DNA from: Aeromonas piscicola
Lineage (GTDB): Bacteria; Pseudomonadota; Gammaproteobacteria; Enterobacterales; Aeromonadaceae
Direction of reading: 5' to 3'
Assembly (NCBI RefSeq): GCF_000820005.1
Contig: NZ_CDBL01000055.1
Location: 122,521 to 186,520, forward strand
Length of the DNA: 64,000 bases
Shown here: one piece after another, positions 53,440 to 62,767 of the stretch
Layout of the letters: each line of letters starts with the position of its first letter
Position numbering within the stretch: position 1 is the first letter of the stretch
Program-made: the position numbers and the translations under genes
Notes under the pieces: generated by a model
What the model was told of the DNA's origin: nothing
The model's database searches: none
What the model saw: the letters and a program-made list of their open reading frames with translations, nothing else

Positions 53440-55206
53440 ATGTCGCTGGAACATTACTTCAGGGATGAATTGGCATTTTTGCGCCTGCAGGGGCGCGAAT
53501 TCGCTGATGCCTATCCCGAACTCACCCGTTTTCTGTCGGAGCAGAATACCGACCCGGATGTGGAACGCCTGCTGGAAGGCTTTGCGTTTCTCACGGGCAA
53601 TCTGCGCGCCAAGATCGAGGATGAGTTTCCCGAGCTGACCCATGGTCTGCTCAATATGCTCTGGCCCAACTATCTGCGCCCCGTACCCAGCATGACCATC
53701 ATGCAGTTTTCGGTCATACCGGGGGCCATCGCCCAACCGGCGCTGGTCAGGCAGGGTTGCCAGCTCGACAGCCTGCCCATCGACGAGGTGACCTGTCATT
53801 TTCAGACCTGTCACGATACCTGGGTCTATCCGGCAGATATCCATCATATTTCGGCGCAAAGTGGTAACGATCTCTCCACCATCTCGCTGGATATCGCCCT
53901 GCATGCCCCCTTGCCATTGAGCGAACTGCAGCTGGACAAGCTGCGTTTCTTCCTCGGTGGCGACAGCTATACCGCCTATGAGCTCTACTTCTGGCTCTCC
54001 AACCAGCTCTCCCACATCGAGCTGGAGATCGATGGCAAGCGCTTTCGCCAGGAGGCCAAGGCGTTGAAATCGGTCGGCTTCGAGCGTGATGATGCGCTCC
54101 TGCCTTACCCAAACAACGTCTATTCCGGCTACCGGATCCTGCAGGAGTACTTCTGCTTTCCGGAAAGCTTCCTCTTCTTTGAACTCTCGGGTGGCGAGTG
54201 GCCCAAACAGCCGTTGCCGGTGAGCGAGTTCAAGATCCACTTCTGCTTCGATCGGCCCCTGCCGGCGGAGCTCAAGATCCGTCCCGACTCCTTCATGCTC
54301 AACTGTGTGCCGGCCATTAACCTGTTCCAGCACGACAGCGAGCCGGTCAATCTCAACGGGCGTCAGGCGGAGTATCCCCTCAAGGCGAGCTATCGCCATG
54401 CCGACAGTTTCGAGATCTTTTCGGTGGATCAGGTTGAGGGCTGGGTCGAGGGCAATCTGGGCCGCTCCCGCGGCACGCCGCGTATCTATCAGCCGTTCGA
54501 AAGTTTTCAGCACCAGATTGAACGTGCCAAGCACAGGCTGGCGCTCTATTACCGGGTGCGGGTCAGAGAGTCGGTCAGCGGCGATGGTTTCGAGCACAGC
54601 CTTTCGTTCGTGCGGGGTGATGAAACCACCACTGTCGATCTGGATGAGTCGATTTCGGTCACGCTCACCTGCACCAATCGCTCCCGCGCTGCTCGTCTCA
54701 AGGTCGGCAGCATCTGCGTGCCGACCGGCAGCTCGCCCTCGTTTGCCACCTTTCGCAACCTGATCAGGCCGACCCGGCCACTGCGCCCGGCACTGGATGG
54801 CAGTCTGCACTGGACGCTGATTTCCAACCTGTCGCTCAACTATGTCTCCCTGTTGCGGCGGGATGCCCTGGTACAGGTGCTGCGCACCTACGATTTTCCC
54901 GCGCTGCATGACAAGCAGGCGGAGCAGGCGTCACGCAAGCGGCTGGCGGGGATCGAGGAGATCGAAACCACCCCGGTCGACCGTCTGGTACGGGGTATGC
55001 CGGTGCGTGGACTCAAGTCGGTGCTCTCCATCCGTCAGTCCGCTTTTGGCAGCGAAGGGGAGCTCTACCTGTTCAGCACAGTGCTGGCGCACTTCTTCTC
55101 GCTGTACGCCAGCGTCAACGCTTTCCACCTGCTGGAGGTGGTCAATCTCGACAACAAGGAGCGCTATCAATGGCCAGTCCAGATCGGTCAGCACTCCCTG
55201 ATGTGA
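53440..55206 (+). CDS. tssF: T6SS baseplate protein TssF
   Basis: A 588-residue TssF (ImpG/VasA family), wedge component together with TssG and TssK. Family marks are YFRDELAFLRLQGREFADAYP at the N-terminus, DPDVERLLEGFAFLTGNLRAKI and FPELTHGLLNMLWPNYLRPVPSM. Length is standard. It overlaps tssG by 37 bases. Confidence 0.95.
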   Translation: MSLEHYFRDELAFLRLQGREFADAYPELTRFLSEQNTDPDVERLLEGFAFLTGNLRAKIEDEFPELTHGLLNMLWPNYLRPVPSMTIMQFSVIPGAIAQPALVRQGCQLDSLPIDEVTCHFQTCHDTWVYPADIHHISAQSGNDLSTISLDIALHAPLPLSELQLDKLRFFLGGDSYTAYELYFWLSNQLSHIELEIDGKRFRQEAKALKSVGFERDDALLPYPNNVYSGYRILQEYFCFPESFLFFELSGGEWPKQPLPVSEFKIHFCFDRPLPAELKIRPDSFMLNCVPAINLFQHDSEPVNLNGRQAEYPLKASYRHADSFEIFSVDQVEGWVEGNLGRSRGTPRIYQPFESFQHQIERAKHRLALYYRVRVRESVSGDGFEHSLSFVRGDETTTVDLDESISVTLTCTNRSRAARLKVGSICVPTGSSPSFATFRNLIRPTRPLRPALDGSLHWTLISNLSLNYVSLLRRDALVQVLRTYDFPALHDKQAEQASRKRLAGIEEIETTPVDRLVRGMPVRGLKSVLSIRQSAFGSEGELYLFSTVLAHFFSLYASVNAFHLLEVVNLDNKERYQWPVQIGQHSLM

Positions 55207-56168
55207 CGTCCGCCAAGGACGCGCCTCGCTTCAACTTCTTCCAGCTGGTTGAGCTGCTCAACCGGCTGGACGGTGCCGATCAGGAGCGCGGCCTTGACCA
55301 TCTGCCGAGTGACGAGAACATCCGCTTCAAGGCGACCGCCTCTCTGGGCTTTCCCACCAGCGACGTGTTGCAGATAGGTAGAGATGGCAAGGGGCGCCAC
55401 GAGCTGGAGGTGGCCTTCCTCGGCCTGCATGGCAGCCAGTCTCCCATGCCCGGCTATTACCTGGACTCGCTGGCGTGGGAGTACGCGCAGGGGGAGCAGA
55501 AGCTGGGTCTGTTTCTGGACTTCTTTCATCACCGCCTGCTGACCCTGCTGCACAGGATCTGGCGCAAGTATCGCTATCACGTCCGTTTTCAGGACAACGG
55601 CGAGGATGGATTTTCCCGCCTGATGTTCGCTCTCGTGGGGCTGGGCAACGAGGCTGTCTGCCAGAGCCTGCCGGTCAACCGCGCCAAGATGCTCTCTTAT
55701 GCGGGCATGCTGGCCAGCCCCAGTCGCTCCCCCGAGGTGGTAGCGGGTCTGGTGGCGCACTGTTTCGATCTGGCGGATGTGGAGGTGAGTGCCTGGCAGT
55801 GGCGCAAGGTGCCCATCCAGCAGGATCAGCAAAACCGGCTGGGCGGCGCTTGCGCCACCCTGGGCAGCGACTTTGTCATTGGCGACAAGGTGAACGACTG
55901 CGCCGGTAAGTTTTTATTGAAGATCAACAACCTGAGTTTTGGCCAGTTTCTCGGGTTTCTCCCGAACGGAGAGCACTTTCACGCCCTGGTGACCTTTGTC
56001 TCCTTCATCCTGCGCGACCAATTGGCCTGGGATCTGCGACTCGGCTTCGGCCAGGAGCAGGCCCGGGGGTTGCGATTGGGGGAGGAGCAGAGTGCGCGCC
56101 TGGGCTGGAGTACCTTTCTGGGCCAACCGCCCAGTGACCCGTTCGTGACTATCTGTGTACAGGAATAA
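55170..56168 (+). CDS. tssG: T6SS baseplate protein TssG
   Basis: A 332-residue TssG (ImpH/VasB family), partner of TssF. FFQLVELLNRLDGADQ, SLGFPTSDV and FLGLHGSQSPMPGYYLDSL are the family N-terminal block. The start MASPDRSALPDVTSA lies within the last 12 codons of tssF, indicating coupled translation. Confidence 0.94.
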   Translation: MASPDRSALPDVTSAKDAPRFNFFQLVELLNRLDGADQERGLDHLPSDENIRFKATASLGFPTSDVLQIGRDGKGRHELEVAFLGLHGSQSPMPGYYLDSLAWEYAQGEQKLGLFLDFFHHRLLTLLHRIWRKYRYHVRFQDNGEDGFSRLMFALVGLGNEAVCQSLPVNRAKMLSYAGMLASPSRSPEVVAGLVAHCFDLADVEVSAWQWRKVPIQQDQQNRLGGACATLGSDFVIGDKVNDCAGKFLLKINNLSFGQFLGFLPNGEHFHALVTFVSFILRDQLAWDLRLGFGQEQARGLRLGEEQSARLGWSTFLGQPPSDPFVTICVQE

Positions 56169-56208
56169 GCGCAGGAAATTCAGTGTCGGAATCAGTGCAG
56201 GAGTGAAT

Positions 56209-57447
56209 GTGGACGACTTTAACCAGCAACTTTCCCTGGTGGTGCTCAACAGCGAGCAGCTCGATGGCAGCCAGCAGGTGCAGTACCGCTTCGACGAGAT
56301 GGGGGGCACCCTGGGGGCCTCCGAGCAGGACGACTGGCAACTGAGAGACAGGTTGGGGGCCGTCATGCCTGCTCACGCCCGCGTCGAGCTCAACGACGGT
56401 CGCTTTTGCCTGTGCGATCTGAGTGGCCAGACTTACATCAACGGTGCGACCTCGCCCATAGGGCGGGCCCGCAAGGTGCATCTCGAGCAGGGTGACGAAC
56501 TGATCGTCGGCCCGTTCCGGATGCGGGCCTACCTGGGGGCCATCTCCCCCGAGCAGAGCCTGCAACAGGTACTGGGCAACCGCCCCTCCGAGCAGCTCGA
56601 TGAGTGGCTAGCCAGCGATGAGCACGGCGCTCAGACCATGGCCGATCCGCACACCCAGGCCGTCGACCCCTTGTTGGCGCTGCAGCAGGAACGTGCGGCG
56701 CCGTCCCCGCTGGCGGACTCCCGCCTGCAGGCACCCCTGCGTTCACAACTGGATATGGATGCCGTATCCCTCGCCCCTTTTTCTGCTGTCGAGAACACCA
56801 TGAACCAAGAATTTCTGGATATGCCCACCATAGAGAATCACCCCGACTATCACCCTCCGCTGGATGGGGTGGATCACGTGGCGCTGACCCCCTTGATGCG
56901 TGGCCTGGGTCAGTCCCTGCAACTGCAGGATACCCAGCAGGCCCACGACATGCTCGAAGAGATGGGCAAGACGGTGCGAGCTATGGTGGAAGGCTTGCTG
57001 AAGCTGCAAAGCGATCAGGCTGCGCTGGCGGACCGGCATTTGCGTCCCATTGAGGACAACCCGCTGCGGCTCGGGCTCGACTATGACGAGACCCTGGCGG
57101 TGATGTTCGCCGAGCAGAAGAGTCCGGTTCATCTGACGGCACCAGCGGCGGTGGCCGAGAGCCTGCGCAATGTGCGCATCCACCATGTCGCAAACCAGCA
57201 GGCCATAGGCGCGGCGCTCGACAGCATCCTGCAGGCGTTCTCGCCAGAGGCGCTGCTCGGGCGGTTCGAACACTACCGCCGTACCGGTGCACCGGGTGTG
57301 ACCGACGAAGGGTGGGCCTGGAACATGTACCAGCACTACTACCGCGAGTTGACCTCTGCCCGTCAGCAAGGGTTCGACAAGCTGTTCCATCAGGTCTATG
57401 CCCAGGCATATGACCAGGCCGTGCGTCAGCAACAGGGACTGATTTGA
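56209..57447 (+). CDS. FHA-domain T6SS protein (TagH/ImpI/VasC-like)
   Basis: A 412-residue protein with an N-terminal FHA-like domain (about residues 10-110) and the C-terminal T6SS-FHA domain (SPEALLGRFEHYRRTGAP to YAQAYDQAVRQQQ). In FHA domains that bind phosphothreonine the loop GRxxxxD is needed; here it reads TLGASEQDDW, with Ala in place of Arg, so phosphopeptide binding may be lost. I chose GTG at 56209 because AGGAG precedes it; the frame opens 18 codons earlier inside the tssG end. Its stop overlaps the tssJ ATG. Confidence 0.82.
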   Translation: MDDFNQQLSLVVLNSEQLDGSQQVQYRFDEMGGTLGASEQDDWQLRDRLGAVMPAHARVELNDGRFCLCDLSGQTYINGATSPIGRARKVHLEQGDELIVGPFRMRAYLGAISPEQSLQQVLGNRPSEQLDEWLASDEHGAQTMADPHTQAVDPLLALQQERAAPSPLADSRLQAPLRSQLDMDAVSLAPFSAVENTMNQEFLDMPTIENHPDYHPPLDGVDHVALTPLMRGLGQSLQLQDTQQAHDMLEEMGKTVRAMVEGLLKLQSDQAALADRHLRPIEDNPLRLGLDYDETLAVMFAEQKSPVHLTAPAAVAESLRNVRIHHVANQQAIGAALDSILQAFSPEALLGRFEHYRRTGAPGVTDEGWAWNMYQHYYRELTSARQQGFDKLFHQVYAQAYDQAVRQQQGLI

Positions 57448-57962
57448 TGATACGTGCGCTGATGCTGGGGGCCTGTCTGCTGGCCCTGGCCGGGTGTACC
57501 ACCATGGGCAAGATGGCCGATGTAGCCATGGATCCGGATATCCAGGTGGGCAGCAATGGCGACCAGCCCTCCACTCTGGGATTGAGCTTGTTGGCCGAGC
57601 CGGACGTCAATCCCAACGAGAGTGGGGAGGCGGCGCCCATCGAGTTTCAGGTGGTGGTGCTGGCCGAAGACTCCAAGCTGCTCGCCACCGACTATGACCA
57701 GGTGACGGCGGATGTGGAGAAGGCCCTTGGCAAGAACTACCTGGATCATCAGGACTACACACTGCTGCCAGGCCAGTTCAAGTATCTGCCGCCCATCAAG
57801 CTCGACGAGAAGACCCGCTACATCGGCGTGATTGCACGTTACGCCGATCCGGACAGCGCCGAGTGGCGCAAGGTCATCAAGGTCAAGAGCATGGGGCGAG
57901 CCTATCAAATCCTGGTTCATCTGCGTCTGGATGAAGTAGAACTGCAAAAAGAAGAAGAATAA
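57447..57962 (+). CDS. tssJ: T6SS outer-membrane lipoprotein TssJ
   Basis: A 171-residue lipoprotein (MIRALMLGACLLALAGC, lipobox LAGC, Cys17). TssJ anchors the TssJLM membrane complex to the outer membrane and binds TssM. The mature part is the transthyretin-like beta sandwich of the family (APIEFQVVVLAEDSKLLATDY). The ATG overlaps the previous stop by 1 base. Confidence 0.92.
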   Translation: MIRALMLGACLLALAGCTTMGKMADVAMDPDIQVGSNGDQPSTLGLSLLAEPDVNPNESGEAAPIEFQVVVLAEDSKLLATDYDQVTADVEKALGKNYLDHQDYTLLPGQFKYLPPIKLDEKTRYIGVIARYADPDSAEWRKVIKVKSMGRAYQILVHLRLDEVELQKEEE

Positions 57963-57964
57963 CC

Positions 57965-59299
57965 ATGTCGAGTCGAAATCGGGTTATCTGGCGTGAGGGG
58001 CTCTTCATCAAGCCCCAGCACTTCCAGCAACAACAAAGACATTCAGAGTATGCGCTGCACGCTCGCCTGAGCGCGCTGTCCGACTATTTCTACGGCTTGC
58101 AGTCGCTCGCCATCAACGAAGATTACCTGGGGTTTGGCCGCATCGCCCTGGTGGGGGCCACCGGGATACTGCCGGACGGCACCGTTTTCAATATTCCCAA
58201 TGACGACATGCTGCCGGCACCGCTGGAGATCACCGATGCCTCGGTCGCCAACCAGAAGGTCTATCTGGCGCTGCCGCTCTCGGTGAGCGGGGTCAACGAG
58301 GTCAATCAGGGCGGCCAGGTCGCCACCCGCCTGCAGGCCCATCGCCATGATGTGCGCGACTTGCACAGCGAGGGGGGCGATGTGGTCTCCCTGGAAGTGG
58401 GGCGGGTCAGCCTGCGGCTGATGCTGGAGCGGGAAGATCGCAGCGCCTATGCCTCGCTTGCCATCGCCCGCATTCTGGACAAGCGCCCCGACGGTGGTCT
58501 GGTGCTGGATCCCAATTTCATGCCCTGCAGCATCAGCGTCTCCGCCATCCCGACCCTCAAGCGCTTCCTTGGCGAATCGGCTGGTTTGGTGGCCGAGCGG
58601 GCTCGCAGTCTCTCCCAGCGCATCGCCGCGCCGGGTCAGCAGGGAGTCGCCGATGTGGCCGAGTTCATGATGCTGCAACTGCTCAACCGGGCCCAGCCCC
58701 AGTTGTCGCACCTCTCGCGTCTTGGCACCCTGCACCCGGAGCGGTTGCACGAGGCGCTGGTGCAGCTCTGTGGCGAACTGATGACCTTCACCGATGAATC
58801 CCGCCTGCCGCCCGAGTTCCCCGCCTATCGTCACGACGATCAGCAGGTGAGCTTCGAGCCGGTGATGTTGGCCCTGCGTCAGGCGCTGAGCACAGTGCTG
58901 TCGCCGCGCGCCGTCTCCATCCAGCTGCGCAAGCACCAGTACGGCGTCATGGTGGCCATGGTCAACGAGAGCGAGCTGATGCAAAGCGCCGACTTCGTGC
59001 TGGCGGTGCGTGCCCGCATGCCGCAAGAGCAGTTGCGCAAGCAGTTGCTGCAGCAGACCAAGGTGGCGTCGAGCGACAAGATACGCGAGCTCATCAGCCT
59101 GCAACTGCCCGGCATTCCGCTGCTGCCGCTGCCGGTGGCGCCGCGTCAGCTGCCCTATCACGCCGGTTACAGCTACTTCCAGCTCGACCGTCAGAGCCCT
59201 GCCTGGCAGATGCTGGCGGTCAGCAACACGCTCGCCTTCCACATCGCCGGCGATTTCCCCGAGCTCGACATGCAGCTCTGGGCCATTCGCAGCCAGTGA
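57965..59299 (+). CDS. tssK: T6SS baseplate protein TssK
   Basis: A 444-residue TssK, trimeric connector between baseplate and membrane complex. VIWREGLFIKPQHFQQQQRH is the diagnostic N-terminus, and the C-terminal domain (residues 315-444, with LPYHAGYSYFQLDRQSPAW) is the part that docks on TssL/TssM. It starts 2 bp after tssJ and is of normal length. Confidence 0.96.
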   Translation: MSSRNRVIWREGLFIKPQHFQQQQRHSEYALHARLSALSDYFYGLQSLAINEDYLGFGRIALVGATGILPDGTVFNIPNDDMLPAPLEITDASVANQKVYLALPLSVSGVNEVNQGGQVATRLQAHRHDVRDLHSEGGDVVSLEVGRVSLRLMLEREDRSAYASLAIARILDKRPDGGLVLDPNFMPCSISVSAIPTLKRFLGESAGLVAERARSLSQRIAAPGQQGVADVAEFMMLQLLNRAQPQLSHLSRLGTLHPERLHEALVQLCGELMTFTDESRLPPEFPAYRHDDQQVSFEPVMLALRQALSTVLSPRAVSIQLRKHQYGVMVAMVNESELMQSADFVLAVRARMPQEQLRKQLLQQTKVASSDKIRELISLQLPGIPLLPLPVAPRQLPYHAGYSYFQLDRQSPAWQMLAVSNTLAFHIAGDFPELDMQLWAIRSQ

Positions 59300-59321
59300 T
59301 CGCATCAAGGAATAAGCAGAG

Positions 59322-60101
59322 ATGACCACGGACATTATCAAGAACGAGCAACTCAGCGACCTGCTGTTCGATCATGCCGAGCAGCTGGACATGGATTCGG
59401 ACTACTGGTTCCGCCTGCGTGGCCAGAGCATCAACCCGATGATCGATGCGGTGACCCCCTTGCTGGGGCTGGTGCAGCGAGTGCGCCTGCTGTCGCGCTA
59501 CGACCGGGTGCCCGAGCTCTATCAGCGGGTGGTGACCGAGATCCAGGCCATCGAACAGGAGCTGATGGCCCAGGGCTACGAGAACGGCGTCGTCCTCTCG
59601 TTTCGCTACATCCTTTGCACCTTCATCGACGAGGCCGTGATGGGCCGCGACTGGGGCAGCCAGAGCGAGTGGTCTGAACACTCCTTGCTGACGCGCTTTC
59701 ACAACGAGACCTGGGGCGGCGAGAAGGTGTTCGTGTTGCTCACCCGTCTGCAGGAAGATCCGGTGCGCTACCGCGACATCCTGGAGTTCATCTACCTGTG
59801 CCTGTGCCTCGGCTTTGAGGGACGCTACAAGGTGATGAGCAAGGGACAAGGCGAGTTTGAGCGCATCGTCAAACAGTTGCACAAGCAGCTTGCCCCCGAG
59901 GCGAGCGGTGAGGCTCCCAGCGTGTTTCACCTCGACCTCGGCCGTCAGGCTTCCCGCTACCAGCTGCGCAAGCAGATTTCACTGCGCAGCCTGTTCATGG
60001 GCGGGGCCCTGCTCCTGGCCATCATTTTTGGCCTCTATCACCATCAACTCAATAACCAGACCCAGGACGTACTGCGTCAACTGGGCGAATTATTAAAATA
60101 A
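59322..60101 (+). CDS. tssL: T6SS inner-membrane protein TssL (DotU/IcmH)
   Basis: A 259-residue TssL with a cytoplasmic helical hook (SDYWFRLRGQSINPMIDAVTPLLGL and so on) and one C-terminal membrane segment (LFMGGALLLAIIFGLYHH). There is no OmpA-type peptidoglycan-binding extension, so cell-wall anchoring must come from another protein. It forms the TssJLM complex; TssM is not in the window. GGAATAAGCAGAG precedes the ATG. Confidence 0.94.
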   Translation: MTTDIIKNEQLSDLLFDHAEQLDMDSDYWFRLRGQSINPMIDAVTPLLGLVQRVRLLSRYDRVPELYQRVVTEIQAIEQELMAQGYENGVVLSFRYILCTFIDEAVMGRDWGSQSEWSEHSLLTRFHNETWGGEKVFVLLTRLQEDPVRYRDILEFIYLCLCLGFEGRYKVMSKGQGEFERIVKQLHKQLAPEASGEAPSVFHLDLGRQASRYQLRKQISLRSLFMGGALLLAIIFGLYHHQLNNQTQDVLRQLGELLK

Positions 60102-60122
60102 TTATTCTGAGGAGAGCACGCC

Positions 60123-62765
60123 TTGATTCGTATAGAGCTACCCGTACTGGTGGAAAGACTCAACCCCATCTGCCGTCACATGCTGGAGGAGGCTGCGGCC
60201 CTCTGCGTCAACCATCAGGGGGCCGAGATCCGCATCGAGCACCTGCTGCTCAAGATGCTGGAGACACCACTCAGTGATGTGCGCCAGATCCTGAAAATGG
60301 CCGAGGTGGAGGTCGAAGAACTCAGAACCCTGCTGCAACCCTCGGCGACGGATACTGGCTATGGCCAGGCTTATCCCTCCTTCTCGCCACTGCTGGTGGA
60401 GTGGCTGCAAGACAGCTGGCTGCTGGCCTCGGCCGAGCTGCAACACGCCCAGCTTCGCAGCGGCGTCATGCTGCTGGTGCTCTTGATGACTCCGCAGCGC
60501 TACCTGCCGGGGTCTGTGACCCGGCTCTTGGCCAACGTCAATCGCGAGCTGCTGCGCCAGCAGTTCGATGAGTGGGTCAAAGAGTCTGCCGAGACCCAAG
60601 TGACTGTTTCTGCAAACGGCACCTCGACCCAGGCCGCCCTGCCAGCCGATGCCAGCCTGCTGGCCCGCTTCACCGTCAACGTCACCGAACAGGCCCGTCA
60701 GGGCAGCCTGGATCCCGTACTCTGCCGGGATCACGAGATCGATCTGATGATCGACATCCTCTCCCGTCGTCGCAAGAACAACCCCATAGTCGTGGGGGAG
60801 GCGGGCGTCGGTAAAAGTGCCCTCATCGAGGGGCTGGCCCTGCGCATCGTGGCGGGTCAGGTGCCCGAGAAATTGCGCGAGGTGGAGCTGATGACGCTGG
60901 ATCTTGGCGCCATGCAGGCGGGCGCCTCGGTCAAGGGGGAGTTCGAGAAACGCTTCAAGGGGGTGATGCAGGAGGTCAAGGATTCGGTGCGTCCTGTCAT
61001 CCTCTTTATCGATGAGGCTCACACTCTGATCGGTGCCGGCAATCAGGCCGGTGGACTGGATGTCTCCAACCTCATCAAGCCGGCGCTGGCCCGGGGCGAG
61101 CTGCGCACCATAGCCGCCACCACCTGGGGCGAGTACAAGAAATACGTGGAAAAAGACGCGGCCCTGTCGCGCCGCTTCCAGCTGGTGAAGGTGGGTGAGC
61201 CCAATGCCGACGAAGCCACAGTGATACTGCGCGGCCTGCGCAGCATCTACGAGAAGGCCCACGGGGTGCTGATCGATGAAGAGGCGCTGCAAGCCGCCGC
61301 CCAGCTCTCTGCCCGTTACATCTCCGGCCGTCAGCTGCCGGACAAGGCGATCGACGTGCTCGACACCGCCTGTGCCCGGGTGGCCATCAACCTGACCACG
61401 CCGCCGCGCGCCGTCAGTCATTTGCAAAACGCGTTGCGCCAGCGCGAGCTGGAGATCCGCCAGCTGGAGCGCCAGAGCCTGATAGGTCTGGGTGACAATG
61501 ACGAGCGCCTCGCCGAATTGCACGCCGCCCAGCAGGCCTGCCGTGACACCCTGCGTGAGCAGGAGGCCCAGTGGCAACAACAACAGGGGCTGGTGCATCA
61601 GATTGTCGAGCTGCGTGCCGCGTTGCTGGCCGATCAGCAGGATGAGATCTTGACCAGAGAGGCGCTGGATCTCGCCGATGCCCCCCTGGATCCGCAAGCG
61701 GCCGCCGAGAAGCTGGCCGGGCTTGAGCGCGAACTGGCCGACCTGCAACAGGGGGAGGTGCTGGTCTCGGCCCATGTCGACAAGACCCAGGTCGCGGCCG
61801 TGATCGCAGAGTGGACCGGGGTGCCGCTTAATCGCATCTCGCAAGGGGAGCTGGACGTGGTGACCCGGCTGCCGGAGTACCTGGGCGAGCTTATCAAGGG
61901 GCAGGATGTGGCCGTGGCCCACCTGCACAAGCACCTGCTGACCGCTCGCGCCGACTTGCGCCGTCCCGGCCGTCCGCTGGGTGCCTTCCTGCTGGTGGGG
62001 CCAAGCGGGGTCGGCAAGACCGAAACCGTGCTGCAAATTGCCGAGCTGATGTTTGGCGGGCGCCAGTATCTGACCACCATCAACATGTCCGAGTATCAGG
62101 AGAAGCACACCGTCTCCCGTCTTATCGGTTCGCCTCCTGGCTACGTCGGTTTCGGCGAAGGGGGCGTGCTGACCGAAGCCATTCGGCAGAAACCCTATTC
62201 TGTGGTGCTGCTGGACGAGGTGGAGAAGGCTCACCCTGACGTGCTCAACCTCTTTTATCAGGCGTTCGACAAGGGCGAGCTGGCCGACGGGGAAGGACGC
62301 ATCATCGACTGCAAGAACGTGGTCTTCTTCCTCACCTCCAACCTCGGCTTCCAGACCATAGTCGATCATGCCGAGCAGCCAGACGTTCTGCTGGATGCGC
62401 TCTATCCCGAGCTTGCCGCCTTCTTCAAGCCGGCCCTGCTGGCACGGATGGAGGTGATCCCCTACCTGCCGCTGGGCCACGATACCCTGGTGCAGATTGT
62501 GGGTGGCAAACTCAACCGTCTGGTCAAGCTGCTCAAGGATCGCTTCGGCGCCGAGGTGGTGCTGGAAGAGGAGGTGGCCGAGGAGATACTGCGCCGTGCA
62601 AATCGTAGCGAGAACGGCGCCCGCATGCTGGAATCCGTCATCGACGGTGCCCTGCTGCCGCCGGTCTCCTTGCAACTGCTGCAGCGTCTCTCGGCCGGTG
62701 AGCCCATCAAGCGGGTGCGTTTCTCTGTGAGCGAGCGTCAGTTCGTGGCCGAGGTGGAGGGCTGA
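60123..62765 (+). CDS. clpV: T6SS sheath-recycling AAA+ ATPase ClpV (TssH)
   Basis: An 880-residue Hsp100/ClpB-like unfoldase that disassembles contracted TssBC sheaths. The N-terminal domain (to about residue 160) binds TssC. Walker A1 is GEAGVGKS (225-232), with Walker B1 [10 protein letters not shown] short middle coiled coil spans about residues 430-540, and Walker A2 is GPSGVGKT (626-633) with [10 protein letters not shown]. The start is TTG at 60123, preceded by GAGGAG; no nearby ATG fits. It lies 21 bp after tssL and 2 bp before vasH. Confidence 0.95.
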   Translation: MIRIELPVLVERLNPICRHMLEEAAALCVNHQGAEIRIEHLLLKMLETPLSDVRQILKMAEVEVEELRTLLQPSATDTGYGQAYPSFSPLLVEWLQDSWLLASAELQHAQLRSGVMLLVLLMTPQRYLPGSVTRLLANVNRELLRQQFDEWVKESAETQVTVSANGTSTQAALPADASLLARFTVNVTEQARQGSLDPVLCRDHEIDLMIDILSRRRKNNPIVVGEAGVGKSALIEGLALRIVAGQVPEKLREVELMTLDLGAMQAGASVKGEFEKRFKGVMQEVKDSVRPVILFIDEAHTLIGAGNQAGGLDVSNLIKPALARGELRTIAATTWGEYKKYVEKDAALSRRFQLVKVGEPNADEATVILRGLRSIYEKAHGVLIDEEALQAAAQLSARYISGRQLPDKAIDVLDTACARVAINLTTPPRAVSHLQNALRQRELEIRQLERQSLIGLGDNDERLAELHAAQQACRDTLREQEAQWQQQQGLVHQIVELRAALLADQQDEILTREALDLADAPLDPQAAAEKLAGLERELADLQQGEVLVSAHVDKTQVAAVIAEWTGVPLNRISQGELDVVTRLPEYLGELIKGQDVAVAHLHKHLLTARADLRRPGRPLGAFLLVGPSGVGKTETVLQIAELMFGGRQYLTTINMSEYQEKHTVSRLIGSPPGYVGFGEGGVLTEAIRQKPYSVVLLDEVEKAHPDVLNLFYQAFDKGELADGEGRIIDCKNVVFFLTSNLGFQTIVDHAEQPDVLLDALYPELAAFFKPALLARMEVIPYLPLGHDTLVQIVGGKLNRLVKLLKDRFGAEVVLEEEVAEEILRRANRSENGARMLESVIDGALLPPVSLQLLQRLSAGEPIKRVRFSVSERQFVAEVEG

Positions 62766-62767
62766 AC

